Source: Massilia sp. TS11 (GTDB lineage: Bacteria; Pseudomonadota; Gammaproteobacteria; Burkholderiales; Burkholderiaceae_D). From it: a DNA stretch of 64,000 nucleotides. This document shows positions 44,842-55,154 of the stretch, piece by piece (within the stretch, counting starts at the first letter, position 1; every line of letters starts with the position of its first letter). Where the stretch lies: contig NZ_JAKLTS010000013.1 in the NCBI RefSeq assembly GCF_022012445.1, positions 1-64,000 on the forward strand, read 5' to 3'. The notes under the pieces are model-generated. The model did no database searches, was not told the origin of the DNA, and saw only the letters and a program-made list of their open reading frames with translations. The translations under genes and the position numbers were made by a program.

Positions 44842-46382
44842 GGATGGACTCCGGGCTGCCAGTCGGCCAGCTCGCGCCAGCTGAGGCGGCGCACGGGCTG
44901 GCTGCTGTCGAGCCGCTCGGCCACACGCAGCTGCCCGTCGCGGTCGAGGTGGGCGATGCTGATGCTGCGCAGTTCGCGCGCCTGGTGCGGCCCGCTGCGC
45001 TGGCTGCGCAGCGGCGTGGGCAGCAGCAGCATCGGCGCGGCCGCGCTCAGCTGGGCCACCGGCGTGCTGCTGACACTGCGCGTCTTGCCGCTCAGGGGAT
45101 CGAGCACATAAGTGGTCAGCACCGCGCTGCAGGGGCCATCGGCATGGCTGGCGTCGACTGCCAGCTGGCCGGCCACCACCTGAGGCGCGCTCAGCACCTG
45201 GTCCTGGGACGGCTGCAGCTCGCGCAGCCAGCCGCGTCCGGCCAGGCCCAGCTCGCTGCGGCTCAGGGTGTGGGTCGGCCCGGCCTCGGTGTCCGGGATC
45301 GCATACAGGCTGTTGGCAGCGCGCGCATCGGCCGTGCCGGCCACCACCAGATAGCTGCCGTCGGCCGCCATCAGCACGCGCGGGGCCGCGCGGATCGCCT
45401 GCGGGCGCCCATCGCGGTCGGTGGCGCTGAACAGCGGGCGCGCCGGCACGCTCTCGGGGCCGGGGCGGCCGGCGCGCAGGTCAAAGCGCCACAGCAGGCC
45501 ATGGTTGTCGCCCACATAGATGAAGCGCAGGCTGCCGTCGGCCTGGGTCACCAGGCCCGGCGGCGACAGGCGGCGCGTGCCGCCTATGCTCAAGCGGAAC
45601 AGGTTGCTGCCCTGCGCCCACGCGGTCCCGGGCAGCTTGTCGAGCGCAAGCAGATACACGGCCTCGCCGACGGCCAGCACAAACGGGCGCAGGCGGCCGT
45701 CGAGGCGCAGCTGGACGAAACGCGGCGCGCCGGACAGCATGCCGATCTGGCGGTCGTTGAAGTCCCACAGCAGACCGAGGCCGTCGAGCAGGCGCGCCGG
45801 CTGGCTGATGTCGAGCGCGAACAGGCCCGGATGCCCGGCCCCGACGGCCGCGGCCAGCACCGTGCGCGGCGCGCCCTGCAGCGCCAGCTCGGCCACGGCG
45901 GGCTCGGGTGCGGCCGGACCGGGCCAGGCCAGGGCGCCGCTGTCCTCGCGCAGGGCGGGCGGCAGAAAGCCGAACCACTCGCGCCCATCGGCCAGGGCGA
46001 AGCCATGCAGCAGGCCGTCATCGGCCCCGACCAGCACGGCCGTGGCGCTGGCGGCCGGCTGGCTGTGGCTGGTGTCGCCCAGGCGCCGCCCGTCCGCCCC
46101 GAGCACGCGTGCGCGCAGGGTGGGCGCGAGGCTGTCCGGGGCCAGCGGCAGCAGGCGTCCGTCCTCGGCCGTGTAGAGCTGGCGCGTGGCCTGGCTGGCC
46201 AGGCGCTCGGCCGCCTCCCAGCCGGGCGCAGGCGCGCCCAGCGGCTGCAGGCGCAGGCGCCCATCGCTGCCGTCGGCGGCGGTCAGCACCAGAGCGGCCG
46301 GGGCCACCACCAGGCTCGGACCGGGCGCGGCCGGACACTGGCCGGCCAGACTCTGCAACAACATCAACGCGCTCAGCATCAT
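44838..46382 (-). CDS. PilY1-like protein, beta-propeller part only
   Basis: 514 residues from the first of two ATGs at 46382 (ATGA overlap with pilX), with signal peptide (MLSALMLLQSLAGQC). It matches the C-terminal PilY1 propeller: AVLVGADDGLLHGFALADGR, ALDISQPARLLDGLGLLWDF, RFIYVGDNHGLLWRFDLRAG, and an Asp-rich DRDGR. The von Willebrand A domain that makes up the N-terminal half of canonical PilY1 (usually over 1,000 residues) is absent. Calcium-modulated role in pilus extension and adhesion is inferred from the family; this short form may lack adhesin function. Confidence 0.82.
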   Translation of the reverse strand: MMLSALMLLQSLAGQCPAAPGPSLVVAPAALVLTAADGSDGRLRLQPLGAPAPGWEAAERLASQATRQLYTAEDGRLLPLAPDSLAPTLRARVLGADGRRLGDTSHSQPAASATAVLVGADDGLLHGFALADGREWFGFLPPALREDSGALAWPGPAAPEPAVAELALQGAPRTVLAAAVGAGHPGLFALDISQPARLLDGLGLLWDFNDRQIGMLSGAPRFVQLRLDGRLRPFVLAVGEAVYLLALDKLPGTAWAQGSNLFRLSIGGTRRLSPPGLVTQADGSLRFIYVGDNHGLLWRFDLRAGRPGPESVPARPLFSATDRDGRPQAIRAAPRVLMAADGSYLVVAGTADARAANSLYAIPDTEAGPTHTLSRSELGLAGRGWLRELQPSQDQVLSAPQVVAGQLAVDASHADGPCSAVLTTYVLDPLSGKTRSVSSTPVAQLSAAAPMLLLPTPLRSQRSGPHQARELRSISIAHLDRDGQLRVAERLDSSQPVRRLSWRELADWQPGVHP

Positions 46383-46849
46383 GGGGCCTCCGGACGCCGG
46401 TACATGCTCTGCACCACGGCATAGGTGTCGGGACGGGCGCCAAAGCCGATCGCCGTCACCCGGTAGACCCACAGCGGGGCCTGCTCGGCATCGCTGCCGG
46501 GCAGACGCACGGGCAGGCGCTCGAGCACATAGCGCGGCGGCTGCGCCGGCATGGGGCCGGCCCCGGTCTGCCCGGCCACGGCCTCGCTGGCCGGGCGGCC
46601 GGCGCTGCGCAGGTCGAGCGTGCGCCAGTCGGCCTCGCTCAGCACGGCTGGATCGGGGTCGGCCAGGGCCAGGGCCTGCTCGGCTTCATGCAGGGCCGCC
46701 TCAGCCATCTGGAAGGCCAGCGCGCGTTCGCGCTCGCCGCGGGCGACGCGCTCGGCATCGGTGGCCGAACTGGCCAGGCTGGCGCCGATCAGCATGACCA
46801 CGACCAGCACAGCCAGCACCATCACCAGGGCAAATCCACGGGCGGGCAT
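46379..46849 (-). CDS. pilX: Type IV minor pilin assembly protein PilX
   Basis: 156 residues. MPARG then FALVMVLAVLVVVMLIGASL; lacks the Glu at +5, typical for PilX. RALAFQMAEAALHEAEQAL is the conserved alpha segment. Start and the pilW stop overlap as TGATG. Confidence 0.88.
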   Translation of the reverse strand: MPARGFALVMVLAVLVVVMLIGASLASSATDAERVARGERERALAFQMAEAALHEAEQALALADPDPAVLSEADWRTLDLRSAGRPASEAVAGQTGAGPMPAQPPRYVLERLPVRLPGSDAEQAPLWVYRVTAIGFGARPDTYAVVQSMYRRPEAP

Positions 46850-47913
46850 CAGTCACCTCCATTGCGCAGGGCCACGGTCAGCGCGAACTGGCGGCGCGGC
46901 CGCGTGCGCAGTTCCGCCTCCATGCCGGCCTCGTCGATACTGTCGGCGGCGTCGCGCAGGTCTTCGAACAGGTGGTAGCGGCGCGGCGCGCGCGCCTCCT
47001 GCACGCCATCGGGCGCGTGCAACAGCAGGCCCAGGCGCACGCTGCGCACCCGCCGCCAGCCGTCGGGCAGCGCGGCCACCTCGTCGGCATGCAGAAAGCG
47101 GTCGCTCAGGCCGTCGGGCTCGTCATCCTCATCGACCCCGTACAGCACCTGAAAATTGTCGACGCCGCGCACGATGGCGTCGTCGCCCCAGCCATGGCTG
47201 CCCTGGTATTTGCAGCGCAGCTCGGTCTCGCCGTCGGCGCTGCGCGCCACATAGAACACGCTCCAGGCCGGCAGGGCCTGCACGCCCTCGCCGAAGCCGG
47301 CGCAGTTGCGCACGCTGGCGTCGCCCTGGCCCTGAAAGCGCAGCACCAGCGCATCATTGCCGGGCGCCAGCTCGCCGGGCGCGAGCGGCAGACCCGGGCG
47401 GATCTGGCCCGAGCGCCGGTCCACGCCCTGCAGGGCCTGCAGATAGGCCTGGGCCGGCGCCACCGGCAAGGCGCCGAACTCGCGGTAGCCCGCCTGGCGC
47501 ACGGCCCGCGCGACCGCCTCCAGCACCAGGCGCCCGCCCTCCTCCACGTCCTGCTGGGCATGAAGGAGGCGAAACGCCTGCTGTGCCTGCAAGGCGCTGA
47601 ACATGGCGGCGATGCCGAGCAGCAGTGCAATGGTGAAGCTGACCAGCAGCTCGGGCAGGCTGAAGCCCTGCTCGACCCGCCAGACCGCCCACAGCCGGCG
47701 CTGGGTGCGCAGCGCCGCCAGCTGCAGGCGCAGCCAGCCGTAACAGGCATAGTCGCGTGCGAAGCCGGGCGCGCACAGGCAGGCCAGCATGGCCATGCCA
47801 AAGCGGCCCAGGCCACGCCGGCCGCGCCGCAGCGCCGCCCCCAGGCGCAGGGCGGCACAATACAGGTAGAAGGCCAGCAGCCGCAGCGCCAGCCCGAAGG
47901 CTGGCCCCTTCAT
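46849..47913 (-). CDS. pilW: Type IV minor pilin PilW with unusually long leader
   Basis: 354 residues from ATG 47913, which overlaps the pilV stop as ATGA. The prepilin peptidase motif VEQG/FSLPELLVSFTIALLLG appears only at about residue 83; the preceding segment contains two short hydrophobic runs and many Arg. There is no in-frame start between residue 42 and the motif. The mature part fits PilW (QQDVEEGGRLVLEAVARAVR, AGYREFGA; ALPDGWRRVRSVRLGLLLHA). Prepilin leaders are usually 5-30 residues, so the N-terminus is odd. Confidence 0.82.
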   Translation of the reverse strand: MKGPAFGLALRLLAFYLYCAALRLGAALRRGRRGLGRFGMAMLACLCAPGFARDYACYGWLRLQLAALRTQRRLWAVWRVEQGFSLPELLVSFTIALLLGIAAMFSALQAQQAFRLLHAQQDVEEGGRLVLEAVARAVRQAGYREFGALPVAPAQAYLQALQGVDRRSGQIRPGLPLAPGELAPGNDALVLRFQGQGDASVRNCAGFGEGVQALPAWSVFYVARSADGETELRCKYQGSHGWGDDAIVRGVDNFQVLYGVDEDDEPDGLSDRFLHADEVAALPDGWRRVRSVRLGLLLHAPDGVQEARAPRRYHLFEDLRDAADSIDEAGMEAELRTRPRRQFALTVALRNGGD

Positions 47914-48386
47914 GGCTGGGCCCCGGCCAGCGGCACGGCCAGTTGCGGCTGCACGGGCGCGCGCGGACCGCGCAGGCGCCAGCCAAGCTTGAGCACGAGC
48001 GGCCCGGCCCCGCTGCACGGCCACACCAGGGCTGTGCCCTGCCAGGCCTGGGCGTCGCGGCAGACGCGCACGCGCCCGCCGGGGAAGGCGGCGCCCACAT
48101 GGGCCTGCAGCGCATACGCGAGCTGGCCGGCCGGCCCGGGTCCGCCCGGCGGCGGCGCGCCGCCCGCGCTGTCGTAGTCGAGTTCGGTGAGTTCCGGGAC
48201 CGGGCCGAGCGCCTGCAGGCCCTCGGCCGCCTGCACGGACAGCTGCACGCCGCGCCCGAGCAGGGCCGCCTCCGCCCCCGCCTGGCTGCTGCGCCAGGCC
48301 AGCCCGGCCGCGCCGAGCAGGCCGACGCCGACCATCAGCAAGGCCACCAGCACTTCGATCAGGGCCACCCCTGCCTGCGCCGCCAC
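47910..48386 (-). CDS. pilV: Type IV minor pilin PilV
   Basis: 158 residues from GTG 48386. MAAQAG then VALIEVLVALLMVGVGLLGA with Glu+5, followed by AAGLAWRSSQAGAEAALLGR. Pro/Gly-rich middle loop. First gene of the minor pilin operon on the minus strand. The 120 bp to nrdR hold nothing I recognise. Confidence 0.87.
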   Translation of the reverse strand: MAAQAGVALIEVLVALLMVGVGLLGAAGLAWRSSQAGAEAALLGRGVQLSVQAAEGLQALGPVPELTELDYDSAGGAPPPGGPGPAGQLAYALQAHVGAAFPGGRVRVCRDAQAWQGTALVWPCSGAGPLVLKLGWRLRGPRAPVQPQLAVPLAGAQP

Positions 48387-48508
48387 GATGCGTCTCCCTC
48401 GTCCGTGCGCGCCACGATGACGCGCGTGCGACTACCTTAGCGGTACGCGTGGCACGGGCCGCTGTGCTGCTTCAATCGGATCAGGGGAACTTTGTGGCGC
48501 GCTCGCGC

Positions 48509-48970
48509 TCAGGACTTGCGCACCTGGCGCACTTCGGCAATCGCCTGCTGGAATTCGGACAGGTCTTCGAAATTCTTGTAGACGGAGGCGAAACGGATGT
48601 ACGCGATCTTGTCGAGGCGCTTGAGCTCATGCATGACGAGCTCGCCCACGTAGCCGGACTCGACCTCGCGCTGGCCGCTGGTCAGCAGGCGCTCTTCGAT
48701 CGTGGCGACGGCCTGGTCGATGGCCGGGGCGGCCACCGGGCGCTTGCGCAGGGCCAGCAGCAGACTGCCGCGCAGCTTGCTGCTGTCGTATTCGGACCGG
48801 CTGCCATTTTTCTTGACGATGAAGGGCATCGACAGTTCCACCCGCTCATAGGTGGTGAAGCGCTTGTCGCAGCTGCCGCAGCGGCGCCGGCGGCGCACGG
48901 CGTCGCCCGCTTCCGAAACGCGGGTGTCGAGCACCTGGGTGTCGTCGTGCTGGCAAAACGGACATTTCAT
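48509..48970 (-). CDS. nrdR: Transcriptional repressor NrdR
   Basis: 153 residues from ATG 48970. N-terminal zinc ribbon [19 protein letters not shown] and [20 protein letters not shown], then the ATP-cone [20 protein letters not shown]. It represses ribonucleotide reductase genes according to nucleotide status. Located downstream of glyA, the conserved order in this group. Confidence 0.97.
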   Translation of the reverse strand: MKCPFCQHDDTQVLDTRVSEAGDAVRRRRRCGSCDKRFTTYERVELSMPFIVKKNGSRSEYDSSKLRGSLLLALRKRPVAAPAIDQAVATIEERLLTSGQREVESGYVGELVMHELKRLDKIAYIRFASVYKNFEDLSEFQQAIAEVRQVRKS

Positions 48971-49052
48971 GCGGGGCCGGTCCTGTCTGAAAAGAACAAT
49001 GGCGCGCCCACCTGGACGCGCCACCGGATATTACCAAGATTTAAACAAATGT

Positions 49053-50300
<1,248 letters not shown>

Positions 50301-50387
50301 GAACAACTCCAAATCAGATAACAGTGAATTTTCGGATCGGATGCGGGAAGCCGGTAAACGGACGGGCAGCCTCACAACTCCATCGGC

Positions 50388-50480
50388 GGCTGCCCAGGCG
50401 AACGGCATAGAAGTCTCACGTTCCCCGGTGGAGCTCCACCTTGGCGCCAGCGGGCGCCTTTCGCCAGTTACGTGAGACGC
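50388..50480 (-). promoter_or_regulatory. ZTP (pfl) riboswitch upstream of glyA
   Basis: Minus-strand leader of glyA. A 9-bp P1 stem GTCTCACGT / ACGTGAGAC encloses AACTGGCG and the GGTGGAGCTCCACCGGGGAA module, and the distal domain ends GCCGTTCGCCTGGGCA. CTGGC, CCACCGGGGA and CGCCTGGGCA are the conserved elements of the ZTP/ZMP-sensing pfl motif, known upstream of folate and glycine genes. The terminal GGGCAGCC (50388-50395) can alternatively pair with GGCTGCCC (50364-50371), a candidate expression platform. In ZTP excess, glyA expression should rise. Confidence 0.88.
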
Positions 50481-50494
50481 GTAATGGAAAGAAG

Positions 50495-50523
50495 ATTGTA
50501 CGGCAATCCCCCCTGCCCAGCAA
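50495..50523 (-). promoter_or_regulatory. Promoter of glyA leader
   Basis: Minus strand TTGCTG, a 17-bp spacer, TACAAT. Predicted start about seven bases on, just before the riboswitch aptamer. Confidence 0.6.
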
Positions 50524-50592
50524 CCGAGCCCCCGGGTTTCGCGGCAAGCCCGCAAATCCGGTACACTCTGGGCTTACGCCAAAGGAAAACTC

Positions 50593-51339
50593 ATGATCGT
50601 CTTTATCACTGGTGCTTCGTCCGGCTTCGGCGCCGAAATGGCCCGAACTTTTGTCAAACATGGCCACCAGGTCATCATCGCCGCGCGCCGCCTGGCGCGC
50701 CTGCAGGACCTCGCACGCGAGCTCGGCGAGGCCGCCCTGGCCGTGCAGATGGATGTGACGAGCAAAGCCTCGATCGAAGACGCGCTGGCCCAGCTACCGC
50801 AGTCCTGGCGCCAGATCGACGTGCTGATCAATAACGCCGGCCTGGCCCTGAACACGGCCCCGGCCCACGAAGTCCCGCTGGCCGACTGGGAAACCATGAT
50901 CGCCACCAATTGCACGGGCCTGGTCACGATCACGCGCGCCCTGCTGCCGGCCATGGTCGCGCGCGGCAGCGGCACCATCATCAACATCGGCTCGGTGGCC
51001 GGCCACTACCCCTACCCGGGCGGCAATGTGTATGGCGCGACCAAGGCCTTCGTCGAGCAGTTCACGCTCAATCTGCGTGCCGACCTGGTCGGCACTGGCG
51101 TGCGCGCCAGCAATATCGCGCCCGGCCTGTGCGGCGGCACCGAATTCTCGAATGTGCGCTTCAAGGGCGACGACGCGGCCGCCGCCAAGGTCTATGAAGG
51201 CACCCAGCCGCTGACGGCCCAGGACATTGCCGACACCGCCTACTGGATTGCCACCCTCCCCCCGCATGTCAACATCAACCACATCGAAATGATGCCGGTT
51301 TGCCAAGGCTTTTCGGGCTTCAACATCAAGCGGAACTGA
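50593..51339 (+). CDS. ydfG: SDR family oxidoreductase, YdfG-like
   Basis: 248 residues from ATG 50593. Rossmann motif MIVFITGASSGFGAEMAR, VLINNAGLAL, catalytic INIGSVAGHYPYPGGNVYGA then TKAF (YxxxK), APGLCGGTEFSNVRF. This closely resembles E. coli YdfG, an NADP-dependent 3-hydroxy acid (serine/allo-threonine) dehydrogenase. Divergent from glyA. The symbol is by similarity. Confidence 0.85.
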   Translation: MIVFITGASSGFGAEMARTFVKHGHQVIIAARRLARLQDLARELGEAALAVQMDVTSKASIEDALAQLPQSWRQIDVLINNAGLALNTAPAHEVPLADWETMIATNCTGLVTITRALLPAMVARGSGTIINIGSVAGHYPYPGGNVYGATKAFVEQFTLNLRADLVGTGVRASNIAPGLCGGTEFSNVRFKGDDAAAAKVYEGTQPLTAQDIADTAYWIATLPPHVNINHIEMMPVCQGFSGFNIKRN

Positions 51340-51427
51340 AAGTTTCAGCTCTGCCGGGCTTTGTTAAGAATTGTTACAGCTCTGTCCAATTTGCCACCTA
51401 TCAAGTCTACTATCCGGTTAAGGAATC

Positions 51428-51859
51428 ATGGCTGCATCTGTATTTGATTGGACGGTCAGGGTCTACTACGAAGACACGGACGCCGGCGGGATTGTGTTCT
51501 ACGCCAATTACCTGAAGTTTTTCGAGCGCGCGCGCACCGAATGGCTGCGCGCCTGCGGCGTGCACCAGCAGGCGCTGAAGGACGAGGCCGGCGCGATGTT
51601 CGTGGTCAAGGACGCGGCCATCAGCTATCACGCGCCGGCGCAGCTCGACGATGTACTAAAATTAACCTTGGGCATTGAGAAGCTGGGACGGGCCTCGGTG
51701 CAGTTTGTCCAGCAGGCCTGGAAAGGCGATGTCCTGCTGACCAGCGCCCAGGTCAAAGTCGGCTGTGTCGACAGCCACAGCCTGCGGCCCCGGCCCTTGC
51801 CCGATCACATTGCAGCCAAGATGCGCGCCAGCGCCGACCACACTAGCCAATCAGAATGA
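51428..51859 (+). CDS. ybgC: Tol-Pal-associated acyl-CoA thioesterase YbgC
   Basis: 143 residues, hot-dog fold. VYYEDTDAGGIVFYANYLKF then FERARTEWLR is the 4-hydroxybenzoyl-CoA thioesterase-like active-site region (Asp in EDTD). Cytoplasmic-side thioesterase conserved at the head of tol operons. Its stop overlaps tolQ by four bases. The 88-bp region upstream (51340-51427) should hold the operon promoter, but I cannot place boxes confidently. Confidence 0.95.
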   Translation: MAASVFDWTVRVYYEDTDAGGIVFYANYLKFFERARTEWLRACGVHQQALKDEAGAMFVVKDAAISYHAPAQLDDVLKLTLGIEKLGRASVQFVQQAWKGDVLLTSAQVKVGCVDSHSLRPRPLPDHIAAKMRASADHTSQSE

Positions 51860-52542
51860 ACGCCACCCAAGACCTGTCTTTCCTCGCTCTCATCGTCAAT
51901 GCCCATGTGATCGTGCAGATCATCATGGCCCTGCTGCTGGTGCTGTCTCTGGTGTCGTGGTCGTATATCTTCAGCAAGCTGTTCGCCGTGCGCGCCGCGC
52001 GCGCTCAGACCGAGACGTTTGAACGCAGCTTCTGGGCCGGCGGCAATCTGCACGCCCTGCACCAGAGCACCAGCAACACGCGCGAAAAGAGCGGCGCCCT
52101 GGCCCGCATCTTCGACGCCGGCATGGGCGAATTCATCAAGGGCAAGCAGGCGATGGGGCGCGACGCGCTCGACGTCGGCGCCGTGCTCGACGGTGCGCGC
52201 CGCGCCATGCGCGCCGCCTACCAGCGCGAACTGGACGCCCTCGACAACCACCTGAACTTCCTGGCCTCGGTCGGTTCGGTCTCGCCCTATGTCGGCCTGC
52301 TCGGCACCGTGTGGGGCATCATGAACGCCTTCCGCGGCCTGGCCAATGTGCAGCAGGCCACGCTGGCCGCGGTCGCGCCCGGCATTGCCGAGGCCCTGAT
52401 CGCCACCGCCATCGGCCTGTTCGCCGCGATTCCGGCCGTGGTCGCCTATAACCGCTTCACCCACGATATCGACCGGCTGGCGATCCGCTTCGAAAGCTTC
52501 ATCGAAGAATTCTCGAACATCCTGCAACGTCAATCGCGCTGA
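51856..52542 (+). CDS. tolQ: Tol-Pal system proton channel TolQ
   Basis: 228 residues with three membrane segments (about 15-40, 130-155, 170-195). VSPYVGLLGTVWGIMNAFRG and PGIAEALIATAIGLFAAIPA are the MotA/TolQ/ExbB motifs. Together with TolR it converts proton flow into movement of TolA during division. Confidence 0.97.
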   Translation: MNATQDLSFLALIVNAHVIVQIIMALLLVLSLVSWSYIFSKLFAVRAARAQTETFERSFWAGGNLHALHQSTSNTREKSGALARIFDAGMGEFIKGKQAMGRDALDVGAVLDGARRAMRAAYQRELDALDNHLNFLASVGSVSPYVGLLGTVWGIMNAFRGLANVQQATLAAVAPGIAEALIATAIGLFAAIPAVVAYNRFTHDIDRLAIRFESFIEEFSNILQRQSR

Positions 52543-52544
52543 GC

Positions 52545-52976
52545 ATGGCCTCCTTCTCCAGCATGCGCGGCGGGCGCCGTCGCAAGTTCAAGTCCGAAAT
52601 CAACGTCGTGCCGTATATCGACGTGATGCTGGTGCTGCTCATCATTTTCATGGCCGTGCCCCAGACCCAGAACCCGTCCGAGATCAAGCTGCCGAGCGCC
52701 GAGAAATCGACCCAGCCGCCGGACGACCTGATCCGCATCGAACTCAAGCCGAATGCCACGCTCAGCCTGAGCGTGCGCGGCAAGAACGCCCAGGGCGCCC
52801 AGGACTACCAGGAGCGCCAGGCCCTGCTGCGCGATCTGCGCGCGCTGCACGACAAATACCCGGACACCGCCGTGCTGATCGCCGGCGACAAGGACGTCAA
52901 GTACGACGAGGTGATCCAGCTGATTTCGGAAGCCAAGAAGATGGGCATCAACCGCGTGGGTCTTGCCACCAAGTGA
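52545..52976 (+). CDS. tolR: Tol-Pal system protein TolR
   Basis: 143 residues, one membrane segment: SEINVVPYIDVMLVLLIIFM, in which the Asp is the proton-carrying residue, then a periplasmic ExbD-like domain. Two bases after tolQ. Confidence 0.97.
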   Translation: MASFSSMRGGRRRKFKSEINVVPYIDVMLVLLIIFMAVPQTQNPSEIKLPSAEKSTQPPDDLIRIELKPNATLSLSVRGKNAQGAQDYQERQALLRDLRALHDKYPDTAVLIAGDKDVKYDEVIQLISEAKKMGINRVGLATK

Positions 52977-52983
52977 GCCAGCC

Positions 52984-53859
52984 ATGAGCGCCAGCATGAC
53001 CGCCCCCCTGCCCGGCAGCCCCTACCAGGTGCCGCCGGAGCCGCAACGCCTGCGCGCGATCGCGCTGGCGCTGGGCGTGCACGCGGCCCTGCTGCTGTTC
53101 CTGTGGGGCGGCATCCAGTGGCAGAACAGCCAGCCGACCGCGGTCGAGGCCGAAGTCTGGGACCTGTCGACCCAGCAGGCCGCGCCGACCCCGCCGCCGC
53201 CGGCCGAAGCCGAACCGCAGCCGCAGAGCGCGCCGGCGCCGGAACCGGTGAAGGCCGAGCCGCCGGCCCCGGCCGTCGACATCCGCCTCGAGAAGCTCAA
53301 GGCCGAAAAGGAAAAGAAAAAGCAGCTCGAGGAGAAGAAGCTGGCCGAGAAAAAGGCCGCGGCCGAGAAGAAAGCCAAGGATCTGGCCGAGAAGAAGGCC
53401 AAGGAAGAGCAGGCCCTGGCCGAGAAGAAAGCCGCCGACGCCAAGGCCGCCAAGTCGAAGAAGGCGCTGGCCGAGCAGAAGGCCCTGGACAAGCTGCGCG
53501 AAGAAGAAATGCGCCGCATCACCGGCGCCGTCGGCAGCGGCGGCAGCGGCACGGCCGCGCAGTCGACCGCGCCGCGCATCGACAGCGGCTATATGGCCGC
53601 CCTGGTGGCCAAGATTAAGAGCAATATCGCCTACTCGGGCAGCCTGGATGTGCCGGGCGCGCCCAAGGCCGTGTACCGGATCGAGCAATTGCCGACCGGG
53701 GAAATCATCGCCGTCAAAAAGGTCAAAAGCAGTGGCATTCCGGCCTACGACAGCGCCGTCGAAAATGCCATTGCCAAGTCGTCCCCGCTGCCGAAGAAGA
53801 AAGACGGCACGGTGGAACGTTCGATTGAAGCTGTGTTCGATATGAAGGATTTGCCTTGA
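52984..53859 (+). CDS. tolA: Cell envelope integrity protein TolA
   Basis: 291 residues from ATG 52984. One N-terminal membrane helix (ALALGVHAALLLFLW), a Pro-rich stretch, a long Lys/Ala/Glu coiled coil (about residues 98-180, EKEKKKQLEEKKLAEKKAAA-like) spanning the periplasm, and the C-terminal TonB-like domain (GYMAALVAKIKSNIAYSG, EIIAVKKVKSSGIPAYDSAV). Transmits force from TolQR to Pal/TolB. Confidence 0.95.
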   Translation: MSASMTAPLPGSPYQVPPEPQRLRAIALALGVHAALLLFLWGGIQWQNSQPTAVEAEVWDLSTQQAAPTPPPPAEAEPQPQSAPAPEPVKAEPPAPAVDIRLEKLKAEKEKKKQLEEKKLAEKKAAAEKKAKDLAEKKAKEEQALAEKKAADAKAAKSKKALAEQKALDKLREEEMRRITGAVGSGGSGTAAQSTAPRIDSGYMAALVAKIKSNIAYSGSLDVPGAPKAVYRIEQLPTGEIIAVKKVKSSGIPAYDSAVENAIAKSSPLPKKKDGTVERSIEAVFDMKDLP

Positions 53860-55133
53860 AATTCAGTCAGACCCTGTTGCGCTGGAGCGCCGCCGCCGCC
53901 TTCGCCCTGAGCCTGCCGGCGGCCGCCCAGATGCGCATTGAAATCTCGGGCGTGGGCAGCACCCAGATCCCGATCGCGATTGCCACCTTCGCCGACGAAA
54001 ACCTGGCCCCGCAGGAAGTCAGCGCCATCATCCGCGCCGACCTCACGCGCAGCGGCTATTTCAAGGTGGTCGACGCCGGCCAGGTGATCAACGAAACGGC
54101 CAGCATCGACTACGCCGCCTGGAAGGCGCGCGGCGTCGACGCGATCGCCGTCGGCAGCGTGCAGAAGCTGGCCGACGGTCGTATCGTGGTGCGCTACAAG
54201 CTGCTCGACACGATCAAGGGCACCGACGTGTCGAGCCGCAATGACGCCGTCAGCGCGCCCTACACGCGCGCCGCCGCCCACCGCGTGGCCGACGACATCT
54301 ATGAAAAGCTGACCGGCGTGCGCGGCGCCTTCTCGACCCGCATCAGCTATGTGACCGAAGGCCTGGTCAATGGCGTCCGCAAGCAGATGCTGATGGTGGC
54401 CGACGCCGACGGCGAGAACGCCACCCCGGCGCTGCGCTCGGCGGAACCGATCATCTCGCCGGCCTGGTCGCCCGATGGCACCAAGCTGGCCTATGCCTCG
54501 ATGGAAAGCCGCAAGCCGGTCATCTATGTGCAGGAACTGACCACGGGCCGCAAGTGGGTGGTCGCGAATGAAAAGGGCAATAACTCCGGCCCGGCCTGGT
54601 CGCCCGACGGCAAGACGCTGGCGGTCTCGCTCTCGCGCGACGGCCACTACCAGGTCTACCTGGTCAATGCCGACGGCAGCGGCCTGCGCCGCCTGACCAA
54701 TGGCAGCGGCATCGACACCGAGGGCCGCTTCTCGCCCGACGGCCAGACCGTGTATTTCGCGTCCGACCGCAGCGGCGGCGCCCAGATCTACAAGATGCCG
54801 GTCAGCGGCGGCCCGGCCCAGCGCGTGACCTTCAACGGCCCGTTCAACTTCAGCCCGCGCATCTCGCCCGATGGCAAGACCCTGGCCTATGTCGGCCAGC
54901 GCGACGGCAGCTACAACCTGTATGTGATGGACCTGGCCAGCGGCCAGGAAACCAAGTTGGCGGACAACGCCACCGAACCGAGTTTTTCGCCGAATGGCCG
55001 CTACATCATGTACGCGACCGGAAGCGGACGCAAAACCCTGGCCGTGGTATCGGTCGACGGGCGTGTGAAGCAATCGCTTTCCATGCAAGCGGCCAGTATC
55101 AAGGAGCCCAGCTGGGGCCCATTCCTGCAGTAA
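53856..55133 (+). CDS. tolB: Tol-Pal system protein TolB
   Basis: 425 residues from a TTG start that overlaps the tolA stop (TTGA). Signal peptide (AAAFALSLPAAAQ), then TolB_N and a six-bladed propeller with repeated SPDG units (PAWSPDGTKLAYASM, PAWSPDGKTLAVSLS, FSPDGQTVYFASDRSG). Periplasmic partner of Pal and TolA. Confidence 0.97.
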   Translation: MKFSQTLLRWSAAAAFALSLPAAAQMRIEISGVGSTQIPIAIATFADENLAPQEVSAIIRADLTRSGYFKVVDAGQVINETASIDYAAWKARGVDAIAVGSVQKLADGRIVVRYKLLDTIKGTDVSSRNDAVSAPYTRAAAHRVADDIYEKLTGVRGAFSTRISYVTEGLVNGVRKQMLMVADADGENATPALRSAEPIISPAWSPDGTKLAYASMESRKPVIYVQELTTGRKWVVANEKGNNSGPAWSPDGKTLAVSLSRDGHYQVYLVNADGSGLRRLTNGSGIDTEGRFSPDGQTVYFASDRSGGAQIYKMPVSGGPAQRVTFNGPFNFSPRISPDGKTLAYVGQRDGSYNLYVMDLASGQETKLADNATEPSFSPNGRYIMYATGSGRKTLAVVSVDGRVKQSLSMQAASIKEPSWGPFLQ

Positions 55134-55154
55134 TTGTCCAACAAGGAGAAAACT

